Positions 1-7,695 of a stretch of 32,337 bases of DNA are shown here, in pieces. Position 1 is the stretch's first letter, and each line of letters starts with the position of its first letter. A program made the position numbers and the translations under genes. The notes beneath the pieces are model-generated. The model worked only from the letters and a program-made list of their open reading frames with translations. It was not told the DNA's origin and ran no database searches. The stretch spans positions 1-32,337 of the forward strand of contig PXSV01000145.1 in NCBI GenBank assembly GCA_003022685.1. Reading direction: 5' to 3'. Origin of the DNA: Halobacteriales archaeon SW_9_67_24 (GTDB lineage: Archaea; Halobacteriota; Halobacteria; Halobacteriales; Halococcaceae).

Positions 1-1475
1 AGTGCCCCGAGTGCGGGGCGACTCACCGTGCCGACCACCTCGTCGAAGACGGTACGGACATCGAGGAGGCGGAATCGCTCGGTACTGAGCGCGTCGCCGG
101 GATCATCGCTGAGCACGACATCACGTGCCCGACGTGTGGCACAGGTCTGGCGGGCGAGTCGGTCGAGACGTTCAACCTGATGTTCGAGACCTCGATCGGT
201 CCGGGCTCGTCGTCGCGTGGCTACCTCCGGCCCGAGACCGCCCAGGGGATGTTCGTGGAGTTCCCGCGACTCGCCGAATACGCCCGTAACCAGCTTCCCT
301 TCGGCGTTGCCCAGATCGGGCGGGGCTACCGCAACGAGATCAGCCCCCGCCGATCGCTGATCCGGGTCCGGGAGTTCACGATGGCCGAGCTGGAGCACTT
401 CGTCGACCCCGAATCCGACGCACCCCCGATCGAGCAAGTCGAAGACGTTTCCGTGCCGCTGTACTCGGCAGCCGCTCAGGACGGGGACGGCGTCGGCGGC
501 GTCACGTGGACGACGATCGGCGAAGCGCTCGCCGATGGGACGATCACGAGCGAGTGGGTGGCGTACTACCTCGGGATCGCCAAGAGATGGTACGACCGGA
601 TGGGCGTCGACATGGACCGATTTCGGTATCGCCAGCACCTGTCCGGCGAACTCTCCCACTACGCTTCGGACTGCTGGGACGCCGAGGCCGAGATCGACGG
701 TAACTGGATCGAGATCACCGGGTTCGCCGACCGGGGTGCGTACGACCTCTCGAAACACGACGCCCACTCCGAGGAGGACTACTCGGTGTTCAAAGCCTAC
801 GACGAACCCCGGACGGCCGAACGCCCGTCGGTCGATCCCGACATGAGCTACCTCGGGCCGGAGTTCGGTGGGGCCGCTGGTGACGTCGCCGACGAACTCG
901 CCGCGCTCGCCGCACGCGACCCGTCGGCGTTCGAGGACAGCGAGGTCACCGTCGAGGTCGACGGCGAGCGGTACGCCGTGCCGACCGACGCGACCGGCTT
1001 CGCGGTGCGCGAGAAGACGGAAACCGGCGAGCACGTCACGCCCCACGTCATCGAACCGGCCTTTGGCATCGGGCGCGTACTCTACACCGTGCTCGATCAC
1101 GCCTACCGCGAGGACGAGATCGAGGGCGAATCCCGGAGCTACCTCGCCCTGCCCGACGAACTCGCGCCCACGTTCGTCGGCGTGTTCCCGCTGATGGACA
1201 AGGACGGACTGGGCGAGCGTGCGCGGGAGATTGCTGCCGATCTGCGCGAGGCGGGCCTCGCGGTGACCTACGACGACTCGGGCAACATCGGTCGGCGGTA
1301 CCGCCGCCAGGACGAGGTCGGGACGCCGTACTGCGTCACGGTGGATTACGAGTCCTTAGAGGAGGGGACGGTGACGGTGCGCGAACGCGATTCCACGGAG
1401 CAACAGCGAGTCGCGATCGACGAGCTCCCGGCGCGGCTCGCGGCGCTCCGGGCGGGCGAGTCCTTCGGGGGCTGA
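1..1475 (+). CDS. glyS: Glycyl-tRNA synthetase, archaeal/eukaryotic type (5' partial)
   Basis: This class II aminoacyl-tRNA synthetase charges tRNA-Gly with glycine in the cytoplasm. The frame is already open at base 3, so the N-terminus lies outside the window. The first visible residues hold two Cys pairs (CPEC and, near base 128, CPTC), consistent with a zinc-binding insertion. Motif 2 is visible as the run with GYRNEISPRR, preceded by the YLRPETAQGMFVEF block, and motif 3 is near EPAFGIGRVLYTVLDH. The anticodon-binding domain (FVGVFPLMDKDG onward) closes the protein. The TGA stop at 1473-1475 overlaps the ATG of the next gene (ATGA-type overlap), suggesting co-transcription. An internal ATG at 180 is not a real start because conserved sequence continues upstream. 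Confidence 0.96.
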   Translation, partial: CPECGATHRADHLVEDGTDIEEAESLGTERVAGIIAEHDITCPTCGTGLAGESVETFNLMFETSIGPGSSSRGYLRPETAQGMFVEFPRLAEYARNQLPFGVAQIGRGYRNEISPRRSLIRVREFTMAELEHFVDPESDAPPIEQVEDVSVPLYSAAAQDGDGVGGVTWTTIGEALADGTITSEWVAYYLGIAKRWYDRMGVDMDRFRYRQHLSGELSHYASDCWDAEAEIDGNWIEITGFADRGAYDLSKHDAHSEEDYSVFKAYDEPRTAERPSVDPDMSYLGPEFGGAAGDVADELAALAARDPSAFEDSEVTVEVDGERYAVPTDATGFAVREKTETGEHVTPHVIEPAFGIGRVLYTVLDHAYREDEIEGESRSYLALPDELAPTFVGVFPLMDKDGLGERAREIAADLREAGLAVTYDDSGNIGRRYRRQDEVGTPYCVTVDYESLEEGTVTVRERDSTEQQRVAIDELPARLAALRAGESFGG

Positions 1476-2038
1476 TGCACGAGATCGGGCGGCGCGCGGT
1501 CCACGTCAGCGGCACGGGGCTGCCGGTGGCGTATCTCGCCGGTCTCGTGACCTACCGGCAGTTCCGGTGGCTATTCTTGTTCGGTGCGGTCGTCGCCCTC
1601 GCCCTCGAAGCCGTCCGACTGTTCGTCGGCCTCGACTGGCGGCTCTACGACGCGCTCACGCGGGAGTACGAGCAGGACAACCTCGCGGGCTACGCGCTCT
1701 ACATGATCGGCGCGGCCGCGGTCGCGGTCGCGTTCGAGCCCCGGGTCGCGCTCCCCGCGATCCTAATGTTGACGATCGCCGATCCCCTGAGCGGCCTGCT
1801 CGGCTCGGGCGAACTCCGCACTGCGAAGGAGGTGTCGGTGCTCGCGATCACCTTCCTCGTCTGTTTCGCCATCGCGACCCCGTTCGTTCCTCTCGTACCC
1901 GCCCTCTTCGGTGCGTTCGCCGCGACGCTCGCCGACGGTGTGAAACCCGTCGTGGCGGGATACGTGATCGACGACAACCTCACGATCCCGGTCGCCGCGG
2001 CGGTCGCGATCGCCGGCGGGCTCGCGGTCGTGGGCTGA
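1475..2038 (+). CDS. Dolichol kinase-like (SEC59/CTP transferase superfamily) membrane protein
   Basis: A 187-residue, very hydrophobic protein with about six membrane segments. It begins MHEIGRRAVHVSGTGLP, the usual opening of archaeal dolichol kinase/phytol kinase-like proteins. It has the conserved loop IADPLSGLLGSGELRTAKEVS and, near the end, ADGVKPVVAGYVIDDNLTIP, both typical of the SEC59/CdsA-related family (COG0170). The family transfers phosphate from CTP to a polyprenol; in haloarchaea this would feed the dolichyl phosphate pool for N-glycosylation. The substrate here is inferred from family membership only. The start overlaps the glyS stop by one base, so translation is probably coupled. 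No terminator or promoter is seen between glyS and this gene. Confidence 0.8.
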   Translation: MHEIGRRAVHVSGTGLPVAYLAGLVTYRQFRWLFLFGAVVALALEAVRLFVGLDWRLYDALTREYEQDNLAGYALYMIGAAAVAVAFEPRVALPAILMLTIADPLSGLLGSGELRTAKEVSVLAITFLVCFAIATPFVPLVPALFGAFAATLADGVKPVVAGYVIDDNLTIPVAAAVAIAGGLAVVG

Positions 2039-2077
2039 TTTCGACGCTCCGGGACCAGTTCCGCCCCGGTACGCGAA

Positions 2078-2087
2078 TTCTTAACTA
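2078..2087 (+). promoter_or_regulatory. TATA box of hef
   Basis: The sequence TTCTTAACTA is centred 28 nt before the ATG at 2111. This is the spacing of a leaderless haloarchaeal promoter. It argues for the ATG at 2111 over the in-frame GTG at 2090, which lies only about 7 nt after the box. Confidence 0.6.
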
Positions 2088-2110
2088 CGGTGGCGCGCAA
2101 CTCCGATTCA

Positions 2111-4549
2111 ATGGCGACGACCGGCGAGGAGTCCGTCGAGCGCCCGCTCGTCGAGTCGGGCGTGCTCGAACGCCGGCAGTACCAGGCGGAACTCGCGCGC
2201 GAGGCCGCGAGCGGGCACACCCTCGTCTGTCTCCCGACCGGACTCGGCAAGACCACCGTGAGCCTGCTCGTGACCGCCGAGCGCCTCCACGAGGTGGGCG
2301 GCACTGCACTCCTGCTCGCACCAACGAAGCCCCTCGTGACCCAGCACGCCGAGTTCTACCGCGAGGCGCTCACGATCCCCAACGAGGAGATCGTCGTGTT
2401 CACCGGCGAGGTCGCCCCCGACGATCGGGAGGCCCTCTTCGAGCGCGCGCGCGTCGTTGTCGCCACCCCGCAGGTGATCGAGAACGACCTCATCGGCGGC
2501 CGGATCGATCTCGGTTCTACTACCCATCTCACCTTCGACGAGTGTCATCGCGCCTCGGGCGAGTACGCCTACAACTACATCGCCGAGCGATACCACGCCG
2601 ACAGCGAGGCTCCCCTGGTGACCGGAATGAGCGCGTCGCCGGGCGGCGACGAGGAGGCGATCCGGTCGGTCTGCGAGAACCTCGGACTCGCAAGCGTGGC
2701 GGTGATGACCGCCGAGGACGCCGACGTTGCCGAGTACACCCATCGGACCGATGTCGAGTGGGAGCACGTGACTCTCCCCGACGAGATCATCGCGATTCGG
2801 GATGCGCTGGTCGCGGTGATCGAGGACCGCCTCGAAGCGCTGAAAGAACTCGGCGTGACGCGGGCGACCAGCGCGGACATCTCCCAGCGCGACCTGAACC
2901 GGATCCGGGGCGAGCTCCAGGAACTGATCGACAACGACCAGTCGGAGGGCTACGAAGGGATGTCCATCCACGCCGAAGTGATGAAGCTCCGGCGGGCGGT
3001 CACGCTCGCCGAGACGCAAAGCGTGGAGTCCCTTCGGCGGTACTTCGAGCGCCAGCGCAACGCCGCCCGCTCATCGGGAGCCTCGAAGGCCGCCCAGCGG
3101 TTCGTCTCCGAAGCGAGGGTGCGAGACGCAATGGACCATGCCGAGGGGTTCGACGACCTCCACCCGAAGTTCCGCCGGGCCCGCATCCTGCTCGCTCAGA
3201 CATTGGGGATCGAGGACGGCGAGCGCGTCATCGTCTTTACTGAATCCCGGGACACCGCCGAGACCCTAACGGAGTTCCTCGGCGAGCACTTCAGCACCCG
3301 GAAGTTCGTCGGCCAGGGCGACAAGGAAGGCTCCGATGGGATGACCCAGAACGAACAGCAGGAGATCCTCGACGAGTTCCGGGCGGGCGAGTTCGAGGTG
3401 CTCGTCTCGACCTCCGTGGCCGAGGAGGGCCTCGACGTGCCCGAGGTCGACCTCGTCCTGTTCTACGAGCCGGTGCCGACCGCGATCCGGTCGATCCAGC
3501 GCAAGGGCCGGACCGGCCGCCAGACCGAGGGGCGGGTGATGGTATTGCTCGCCGAGGACACCCGCGACGAGGCGTACTTCTGGAAGTCCCGCCACGAGGA
3601 GTCTCGAATGGAAGAGGAGCTCGGAACGCTGAAGAGCGCCGCCGGAGCAATCGAATCCGACCTCGCCCAGTCGGATCTCGATTCGTTCGATAATGGGGCA
3701 ACGAGTGCGTCAGCCGCCACCGACGCCGAGGGCCCGGGGGCAACCGCGGGTGACGGCGGGCAGTCGGGCCTCGCGGCGTTCGCCACGCCGGACGAGGTCG
3801 CCGCCGAGGACGGGGCTGGCGAGTCGGCCGGTGTAGACGATCCGGACCAGGCGGACGAAGCGGGCGTCGTGGCGACAGCCGCTGCTGATGCCGAGGACGA
3901 CACCGAGATCGTGATCGACCAACGTGAGCTCGACTCCTCGATCGCGCGCGACCTCTCGACGCGCGAGGGAGCCAAAACCCGCCTGGAGACGCTCGCGGTC
4001 GGCGACTACGTGCTCTCGGATCGGGTGGTCGTCGAGCGCAAGTCGGTCGCGGACTTCCTCGACACCCTCACAGGCGGGGACCGGTCGGTGTTCGAGCAGG
4101 TCGGCGACGCGTCGCGCCACTACGCGAGGCCCGTGGTGGTGATCGAGGGCGAGGACCTCTACGGCGAGCGCAACGTCCACCCGAACGCTATTCGGGGTGC
4201 GCTCGCCTCTCTTGCTGTGGATTTCGGCGCGAGCGTGCTTCGAACGACCGACGAGGCCGACACCGCCGACCTCCTCGCCGTGATCGCCGGGCGCGAACAG
4301 GAGATCGACGATCGCGAGGTGAGCGTCCACGGCGAAAAAGGAGCGAAGACGCTGACCGAACAGCAGGAGTACGTTGTGAGCGCGATCGCGGACATCGGGC
4401 CGGTGACCGCGCGCGCACTGCTCGCGGCGTTCGGGTCGGTCGAGGGCGTGATGATCGCGAACGAGGACGACCTCCGTGAGGTGTCGGGGGTCGGCGAGGT
4501 CACGGCCGAGCGGATCCGCGAGGTCGTCGGCAGCGACTACGAAGCGTAG
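2111..4549 (+). CDS. hef: Hef: ERCC4-type helicase/nuclease for stalled forks
   Basis: Hef is an archaeal XPF/FANCM-family protein that unwinds and cleaves forked DNA at stalled replication forks. The 812-residue product has an N-terminal SF2 helicase with Walker A LPTGLGKTT (residues about 41-49) and motif II DECH (about 143-146). The C-terminal helicase lobe contains VLVSTSVAEEGLDVPEVDLVLFYEP and the RKGRTGR motif VI. An acidic, low-complexity linker follows (about 515-600). The nuclease domain has VIDQRELDSS and the ERK signature VVERKSVADFL (about 640-650). Tandem helix-hairpin-helix motifs end the protein (DIGPVTARALLAAFG, VSGVGEVTAERI). All catalytic motifs are intact. An in-frame GTG at 2090 would add seven residues but sits too close to the TATA box. 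The stop TAG directly abuts the stop of the convergent gene. Confidence 0.95.
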   Translation: MATTGEESVERPLVESGVLERRQYQAELAREAASGHTLVCLPTGLGKTTVSLLVTAERLHEVGGTALLLAPTKPLVTQHAEFYREALTIPNEEIVVFTGEVAPDDREALFERARVVVATPQVIENDLIGGRIDLGSTTHLTFDECHRASGEYAYNYIAERYHADSEAPLVTGMSASPGGDEEAIRSVCENLGLASVAVMTAEDADVAEYTHRTDVEWEHVTLPDEIIAIRDALVAVIEDRLEALKELGVTRATSADISQRDLNRIRGELQELIDNDQSEGYEGMSIHAEVMKLRRAVTLAETQSVESLRRYFERQRNAARSSGASKAAQRFVSEARVRDAMDHAEGFDDLHPKFRRARILLAQTLGIEDGERVIVFTESRDTAETLTEFLGEHFSTRKFVGQGDKEGSDGMTQNEQQEILDEFRAGEFEVLVSTSVAEEGLDVPEVDLVLFYEPVPTAIRSIQRKGRTGRQTEGRVMVLLAEDTRDEAYFWKSRHEESRMEEELGTLKSAAGAIESDLAQSDLDSFDNGATSASAATDAEGPGATAGDGGQSGLAAFATPDEVAAEDGAGESAGVDDPDQADEAGVVATAAADAEDDTEIVIDQRELDSSIARDLSTREGAKTRLETLAVGDYVLSDRVVVERKSVADFLDTLTGGDRSVFEQVGDASRHYARPVVVIEGEDLYGERNVHPNAIRGALASLAVDFGASVLRTTDEADTADLLAVIAGREQEIDDREVSVHGEKGAKTLTEQQEYVVSAIADIGPVTARALLAAFGSVEGVMIANEDDLREVSGVGEVTAERIREVVGSDYEA

Positions 4550-5203
4550 TCAGTGTCGTACCGTCCGCACGGCTTCGAGGGCCTCGGCGGCCTCGCGGGT
4601 GGCGGCGAGGTGCTCGCGTGCTCGACCGAGGTCGTCGATGTTCTCGGCGGCGCTCGCGAGGCGATGGAGCGTGCGCGAGAGCGACGCCTCGGTCGCCGCG
4701 AGGTCGCCCGTACTCTCGGTCGAGCGTCGATCGGCACCCGGGTTCGTCGCGTCGTCACGCGTCTGCGACGGGGGCGCACGCCGGTTGTCGGTCGGCGTCG
4801 GTTCCGGTCGTTCCGCCGTAGTCGCCTCTCGCGGTTCCGGTTCCGCGGCGCGATCGGGTTCGGCTGCTGCTTCTTCGTGGGGGTCATCGACAGGGATCTG
4901 TCGGCTGTCGCCCGCTGGTTCGGTTTCGGCCCCTGTTGTCCCGCCAGCGGCCGGCGTGTCGTCCGCGGTGGCCGACGCCTCGGAGTTTGTCTCGTCGTTT
5001 TCGGCGCGTTGGCACGTCGAGCAGAACGTCTGGCCGTCGTAGCGGAACAGGGGGTTTCCGCAGGTGTCGCAGTGGCTGTTGGTCATCGTCGCGCCCTGGA
5101 GAAGGAGTTCACTCATCTGTTCGGTCGTCTCGCGTTTCTCCTCGTCCTCGGTGAATCGCTCGCGGAGCTTCTCGCGCTCGGCTTCCTTGTCGAAATCGCT
5201 CAT
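4550..5203 (-). CDS. Sjogren's syndrome/scleroderma autoantigen 1 (p27)-type zinc-ribbon protein
   Basis: A 217-residue acidic protein. It starts MSDFDKEAEREKLRERF with a charged helix. A zinc ribbon follows (NSHCDTCGNPLFRYDGQTFCSTCQ) with two CxxC pairs, typical of the p27 autoantigen family (UPF0148-like, common in archaea). A long Asp/Glu/Pro/Thr-rich disordered linker separates this from a C-terminal helical segment (SLSRTLHRLASAAENIDDLGRAREHL). The molecular role is not established; the fold suggests a nucleic-acid or protein-binding accessory factor. The ATG at 5203 was chosen because the family's N-terminus begins there and a TATA-like CAAAAAG run (plus-strand 5227-5233) lies about 27 nt upstream. 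A longer open frame extends to 5407, but it translates hairpin-rich intergenic DNA. It is convergent with hef with no base between the two stop codons. Confidence 0.85.
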   Translation of the reverse strand: MSDFDKEAEREKLRERFTEDEEKRETTEQMSELLLQGATMTNSHCDTCGNPLFRYDGQTFCSTCQRAENDETNSEASATADDTPAAGGTTGAETEPAGDSRQIPVDDPHEEAAAEPDRAAEPEPREATTAERPEPTPTDNRRAPPSQTRDDATNPGADRRSTESTGDLAATEASLSRTLHRLASAAENIDDLGRAREHLAATREAAEALEAVRTVRH

Positions 5204-5302
5204 ACCCGCACAACGGCGTCGAGCTTCAAAAAGGACTGTGGGTTCGTTGTTGTGCGGCGGCGGGGCGGTGCCTGGCGTCCCGACGAGCGGAGCGAGTTCG
5301 TC

Positions 5303-5434
5303 CGAAAGACGCGAAGCGTCTTTCGTGATGTCGTCAGAACGCTTTGCGTTCTGACTGCAAGTCGAGCTTCGCTCGACAATGACGAAAAACTCCGATTTTC
5401 GAACCACGAGGCTCAGGAGAGCTTCGCTCTCCTG
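5303..5434. repeat. Cluster of four perfect triloop inverted repeats
   Basis: Four perfect stems with 3-nt loops follow one another. They are 5303-5312/5316-5325 (10 bp, loop GAA), 5333-5342/5346-5355 (10 bp, loop TTT), 5361-5367/5371-5377 (7 bp, loop TTC) and 5414-5422/5426-5434 (9 bp, loop TTC). Most have GC-TTC-GC or its complement at the apex. The stems differ in sequence, so the conserved part is the shape and not the arm sequence. Confidence 0.85.
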
Positions 5435-5479
5435 GCGGATGAAGGGCGAGACCGCGAGCGAACGCAGTGAGCGAGTGGT

Positions 5480-5618
5480 CGAGGGCTTCGGCGGTGCTGT
5501 GCAGTCTGCGGTTGCGGGATGCGGAGCGGTCGCGGGGAGCGCTACCGGTCCTACCGCGAGCGAACGAGCGCAGCGAGTGAGCGAGCGGGTGTTTTTGATC
5601 CAGCTTTTTGCGAGGGGT
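5480..5618 (+). repeat. Dispersed intergenic repeat, copy A
   Basis: Segments shared with the inverted copy B at 7457-7617 occur in the same order. They are a 22-nt exact block (5480-5501), CTACCGCGAG (5551-5560), an 18-nt exact block ending in five T (5579-5596), and TTTTTGCGAGGGGT (from 5604). The T-runs could also serve as transcription stops. The function is unknown. Confidence 0.75.
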
Positions 5619-5672
5619 TGAGCGCGACCGTAGGGAGCGCGAACCCCCGAAGTAAAAAGGTGGTTCGATACG

Positions 5673-5678
5673 TTTTAA
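5673..5678 (+). promoter_or_regulatory. TATA box of mdh
   Basis: TTTTAA is centred about 30 nt before the ATG at 5706, giving a predicted leader of only a few bases. Confidence 0.55.
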
Positions 5679-5705
5679 CCAGCGCCGCGGGTGGTACACG
5701 GTGTT

Positions 5706-6617
5706 ATGGTGAAAGTCAGCGTGGTCGGCGCGGCGGGCACGGTGGGAGCGGCCGCGGGGTACAACATCGCGCTGCGCGGCATCGCCGACGAGCTCGTCTT
5801 CGTCGACATTCCCGACCAGGAGGACACCACGATCGGCCAGGCGGCCGACGTCAATCACGGCGTGGCCTACAACACGAACACCACCGTCCGGCAGGGCACC
5901 TACGAGGAGACGGCGGGATCGGACGTGGTGGTCATCACGGCCGGCATTCCGCGCCAGCCTGGCGACAGCCGGCTCGATCTCGGCGAGGACAACGCGCCGA
6001 TCATGGAGGACATCGGGTCGTCGCTCGCGGAGTACAACGACGAGTTCGTCTCGGTCACGACCTCGAACCCGGTGGACCTCCTCAACCGGCACCTCTACGA
6101 GACCGGCGACCGACCACGCGAACACGTGATCGGATTTGGGGGGCGACTCGACTCCGCGCGCTTTCGGTACGTGCTCGCCGAGCGTTTCGATACCCAAGTC
6201 GGGAACGTCGAGGCGTCGATCATCGGCGAGCACGGCGACGCCCAGGTGCCAGTGTTCTCGAAGGTGCGCGTCGACGGCCGCGATCCCGAATTCACGGACG
6301 ACGAGCGAACCGACATCCTCGAAAGCCTCCAGGCGAGCGCCATGAACGTCATCGAGCGCAAGGGCGCGACCCAGTGGGGCCCGGCGACCGGCGTGGGCCA
6401 CGTCGTCGAGTCGATCGTCCACGACACCGGGACCGTGCTCCCCGGCTCGCTCGTGCTCGACGGCGAGTACGGCCACGACGACGTGGGGCTGGGGGTGCCG
6501 ATGAAGCTCACGAGCGACGGGGCCGAGGTCGTCGACTGGGGCCTCTCGGAGTACGAGCGCGAACAGCTCGGCCAGGCGGCCGACAAGCTTGCCGACCAGT
6601 ACGAGACGATCAGCTAA
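5706..6617 (+). CDS. mdh: Malate dehydrogenase (LDH-like, NAD(H)-dependent)
   Basis: The enzyme interconverts malate and oxaloacetate in the citric acid cycle. The 303-residue sequence closely follows the well-studied halophilic malate dehydrogenase of Haloarcula marismortui. It has the nucleotide-binding start MVKVSVVGAAGTVGAAAGYN and the substrate loop ITAGIPRQPGDSR with the Arg residues of the active site. It also has SNPVDLLNRHLYE, GFGGRLDSARFRYVL and the catalytic His in GEHGDAQVPVFSKV. The protein is highly acidic, as expected for salt adaptation. An in-frame ATG lies 15 bases upstream, but the family start MVKVSVVG and the TATA box support 5706. It sits between inverted intergenic repeats together with tsr3 and rpl40e. 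Confidence 0.96.
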   Translation: MVKVSVVGAAGTVGAAAGYNIALRGIADELVFVDIPDQEDTTIGQAADVNHGVAYNTNTTVRQGTYEETAGSDVVVITAGIPRQPGDSRLDLGEDNAPIMEDIGSSLAEYNDEFVSVTTSNPVDLLNRHLYETGDRPREHVIGFGGRLDSARFRYVLAERFDTQVGNVEASIIGEHGDAQVPVFSKVRVDGRDPEFTDDERTDILESLQASAMNVIERKGATQWGPATGVGHVVESIVHDTGTVLPGSLVLDGEYGHDDVGLGVPMKLTSDGAEVVDWGLSEYEREQLGQAADKLADQYETIS

Positions 6618-6643
6618 CGTCCGCTCTCCCGAACGCGGGCCGC

Positions 6644-6650
6644 TTTTGAT
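6644..6650 (+). promoter_or_regulatory. TATA-like box of tsr3
   Basis: TTTTGAT is centred about 26 nt before the GTG at 6673. It supports a leaderless GTG start at the first residue of the conserved protein. Confidence 0.5.
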
Positions 6651-6672
6651 CATCGATCGCGTACCGTCTCCC

Positions 6673-7209
6673 GTGGAGGTACACGTCCGGTACGAGGGCG
6701 ACGACGATCCCGACAAATGCACCGCGCGGAAGCTCGCGCGCTTCGATCTCGCCGAACTCCACCGATCGGCGCGCGCGACGCCGCGAGGTATCGTCCTGAA
6801 CCCCCACGCCGAGTGTGCGCTCTCGCCCGCCGATCGCCGGGACGATCCCGGCGCTGATCCTGCCGACGCCGGCGGTGCGGATCGCACGGAGCGCCTAGTC
6901 GCCCTCGATTGCTCGTGGGAGACCGCCCGCGAGGAGCAGTTTTCGATCCGGGGACCCCATCGCGCGCTCCCCTTTCTCGTCGCGGCGAATCCCGTGAACT
7001 ACGGGACGCCGTTTCAACTCACTACGGCCGAGGCGCTCGCGGGTGCGCTCTGTATCCTCGGCGAGCGTGAGCACGCCGAACGACTCCTCGCGAAGTTCCG
7101 ATGGGGCCACACCTTCCTCGAACTCAACGACGAGCCGCTCCGGCGATACGCCGACTGCGAGGATTCGGGCGAGGTCGTCGCCGTTCAAGAGGAGTACCTC
7201 GCGGAGTGA
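6673..7209 (+). CDS. tsr3: Tsr3-type (DUF367) 16S rRNA aminocarboxypropyltransferase
   Basis: Tsr3 transfers the 3-amino-3-carboxypropyl group of S-adenosylmethionine to a hypermodified pseudouridine of small-subunit rRNA. The 178-residue product contains the N-terminal RLI-like segment with DDDPDKCTARKLARFDLAEL. The SPOUT-like core includes LVALDCSWE, RALPFLVAANPVNYGTPFQLTTAEALAGALCILGE and FRWGHTFLELNDEPL, the signature stretches of the family. The GTG at 6673 is preferred because homology starts at VEVHVRYEGDDDPDKC and the TATA box lies 26 nt upstream. The open frame further upstream overlaps the mdh 3' end. A Gly/Asp/Ala-rich insertion (DRRDDPGADPADAGGADRTE) is probably a lineage-specific acidic loop. 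The next gene, rpl40e, is also a ribosome gene. Confidence 0.9.
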   Translation: MEVHVRYEGDDDPDKCTARKLARFDLAELHRSARATPRGIVLNPHAECALSPADRRDDPGADPADAGGADRTERLVALDCSWETAREEQFSIRGPHRALPFLVAANPVNYGTPFQLTTAEALAGALCILGEREHAERLLAKFRWGHTFLELNDEPLRRYADCEDSGEVVAVQEEYLAE

Positions 7210-7225
7210 GCGCGACTCACAACGG

Positions 7226-7230
7226 TTAAA
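7226..7230 (+). promoter_or_regulatory. TATA box of rpl40e
   Basis: TTAAA within AACGGTTAAACC is centred 26 nt before the ATG at 7254, a leaderless arrangement. Confidence 0.6.
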
Positions 7231-7253
7231 CCCGCCGCGCGCCAGTCCCGCCC

Positions 7254-7403
7254 ATGGCACGATTCGAGCAGGCCGAAAAGCGACTCCTCCAAAAGCAGAT
7301 CTGCATGCGGTGTAACGCGCGCAACGCCTCGCGGGCCGACAGCTGTCGGAAGTGTGGCTACAGCAACCTCCGCCGGAAGGCGCGCGAGCGGCGCAGCGCC
7401 TGA
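7254..7403 (+). CDS. rpl40e: 50S ribosomal protein L40e
   Basis: A 49-residue basic zinc-ribbon protein of the large ribosomal subunit. It reads MARFEQAEKRLLQKQICMRC followed by NARNASRADSCRKCGYSNLR and a basic tail. The four cysteines (CMRC and CRKC) form the zinc site and the length matches archaeal L40e. The gene has its own TATA box 26 nt upstream and a T-run right after the stop. It is one of the few basic proteins in the window, as expected for an rRNA-binding protein. Confidence 0.97.
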   Translation: MARFEQAEKRLLQKQICMRCNARNASRADSCRKCGYSNLRRKARERRSA

Positions 7404-7406
7404 ACG

Positions 7407-7411
7407 TTTTT
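7407..7411 (+). terminator. T-run after rpl40e
   Basis: Five T residues begin 4 nt after the stop codon of rpl40e. Archaeal transcription often ends at such T-tracts without a hairpin. Confidence 0.45.
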
Positions 7412-7456
7412 ACTTCGTCGGGTGTCCTCGCGCGCCTGCGGCGCGCTGCGGGCACC

Positions 7457-7617
7457 ACTCCTCGCAAAAACGTTCACCGGAGCGGCCACGTCGCTCCGAG
7501 CCCTCGTTCGCTTCGCTCACGAGGACATGGAAAAACACCCGCTCGCTCGGCCTGCGGCCTCACTCGCGGTAGAACTGCTGGCACTCCCGCCACCACACAG
7601 CACCGCCGAAGCCCTCG
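7457..7617 (-). repeat. Dispersed intergenic repeat, copy B (inverted)
   Basis: This is the reverse complement of the repeat at 5480-5618. It includes the 22-nt exact block at 7596-7617, CTCGCGGTAG at 7563-7572, the 18-nt exact block at 7531-7548, and the CTCGCAAAAA region ending about 7473. The order is the same and the spacing differs. It also contains GCTTCGC-centred inverted repeats, for example around 7502-7524. Confidence 0.75.
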
Positions 7618-7663
7618 CTCACTTCGTTCCCGTGAGCGAAGCGAACGGGAGTTCGGAGTCGTT

Positions 7664-7686
7664 CGAAAGGCGCTTCGCGCCTTTCG
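7664..7686 (-). terminator. Hairpin at the 3' end of the MBL-hydrolase gene
   Basis: A perfect 10-bp stem with a TTC loop (7664-7673/7677-7686) lies 9 nt beyond the stop codon of the minus-strand gene. It could mark its 3' end. A near-identical hairpin at 5303-5325 belongs to the other copy of the dispersed repeat, so it may instead be part of that element. Confidence 0.4.
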
Positions 7687-7695
7687 TGATCGCCG

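Larger units (their letters stand above)
5204..5705. other. Hairpin- and repeat-rich intergenic region upstream of mdh
   Basis: About 500 bases with no credible gene. It holds the promoter of the p27-type gene (near 5227-5233 on the minus strand), a cluster of four triloop hairpins (5303-5434), repeat copy A (5480-5618), and the mdh promoter (5673-5678). Open frames here have the composition of translated inverted repeats (Arg/Ser/Glu strings) and no family resemblance. Confidence 0.7.

Noticed and set aside
1567..3243. Arg-rich plus-strand frame of 558 codons
   Set aside because: It overlaps the dolichol-kinase-like gene and hef in another frame and is a composition shadow with strings of Arg and Pro.
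5303..5434. CRISPR-like array
   Set aside because: The units are short self-complementary hairpins with different arm sequences and irregular spacing, with no constant direct repeat and no cas genes nearby.
5334..6887. Minus-strand frame of 517 codons over mdh
   Set aside because: It is antisense to malate dehydrogenase and continues into the hairpin region; there is no recognisable domain.
5303..7686. Composite transposon around mdh-tsr3-rpl40e
   Set aside because: There is no transposase, no target-site duplication is visible, and the enclosed genes are ordinary housekeeping genes; the inverted repeats are reported only as a repeat pair.
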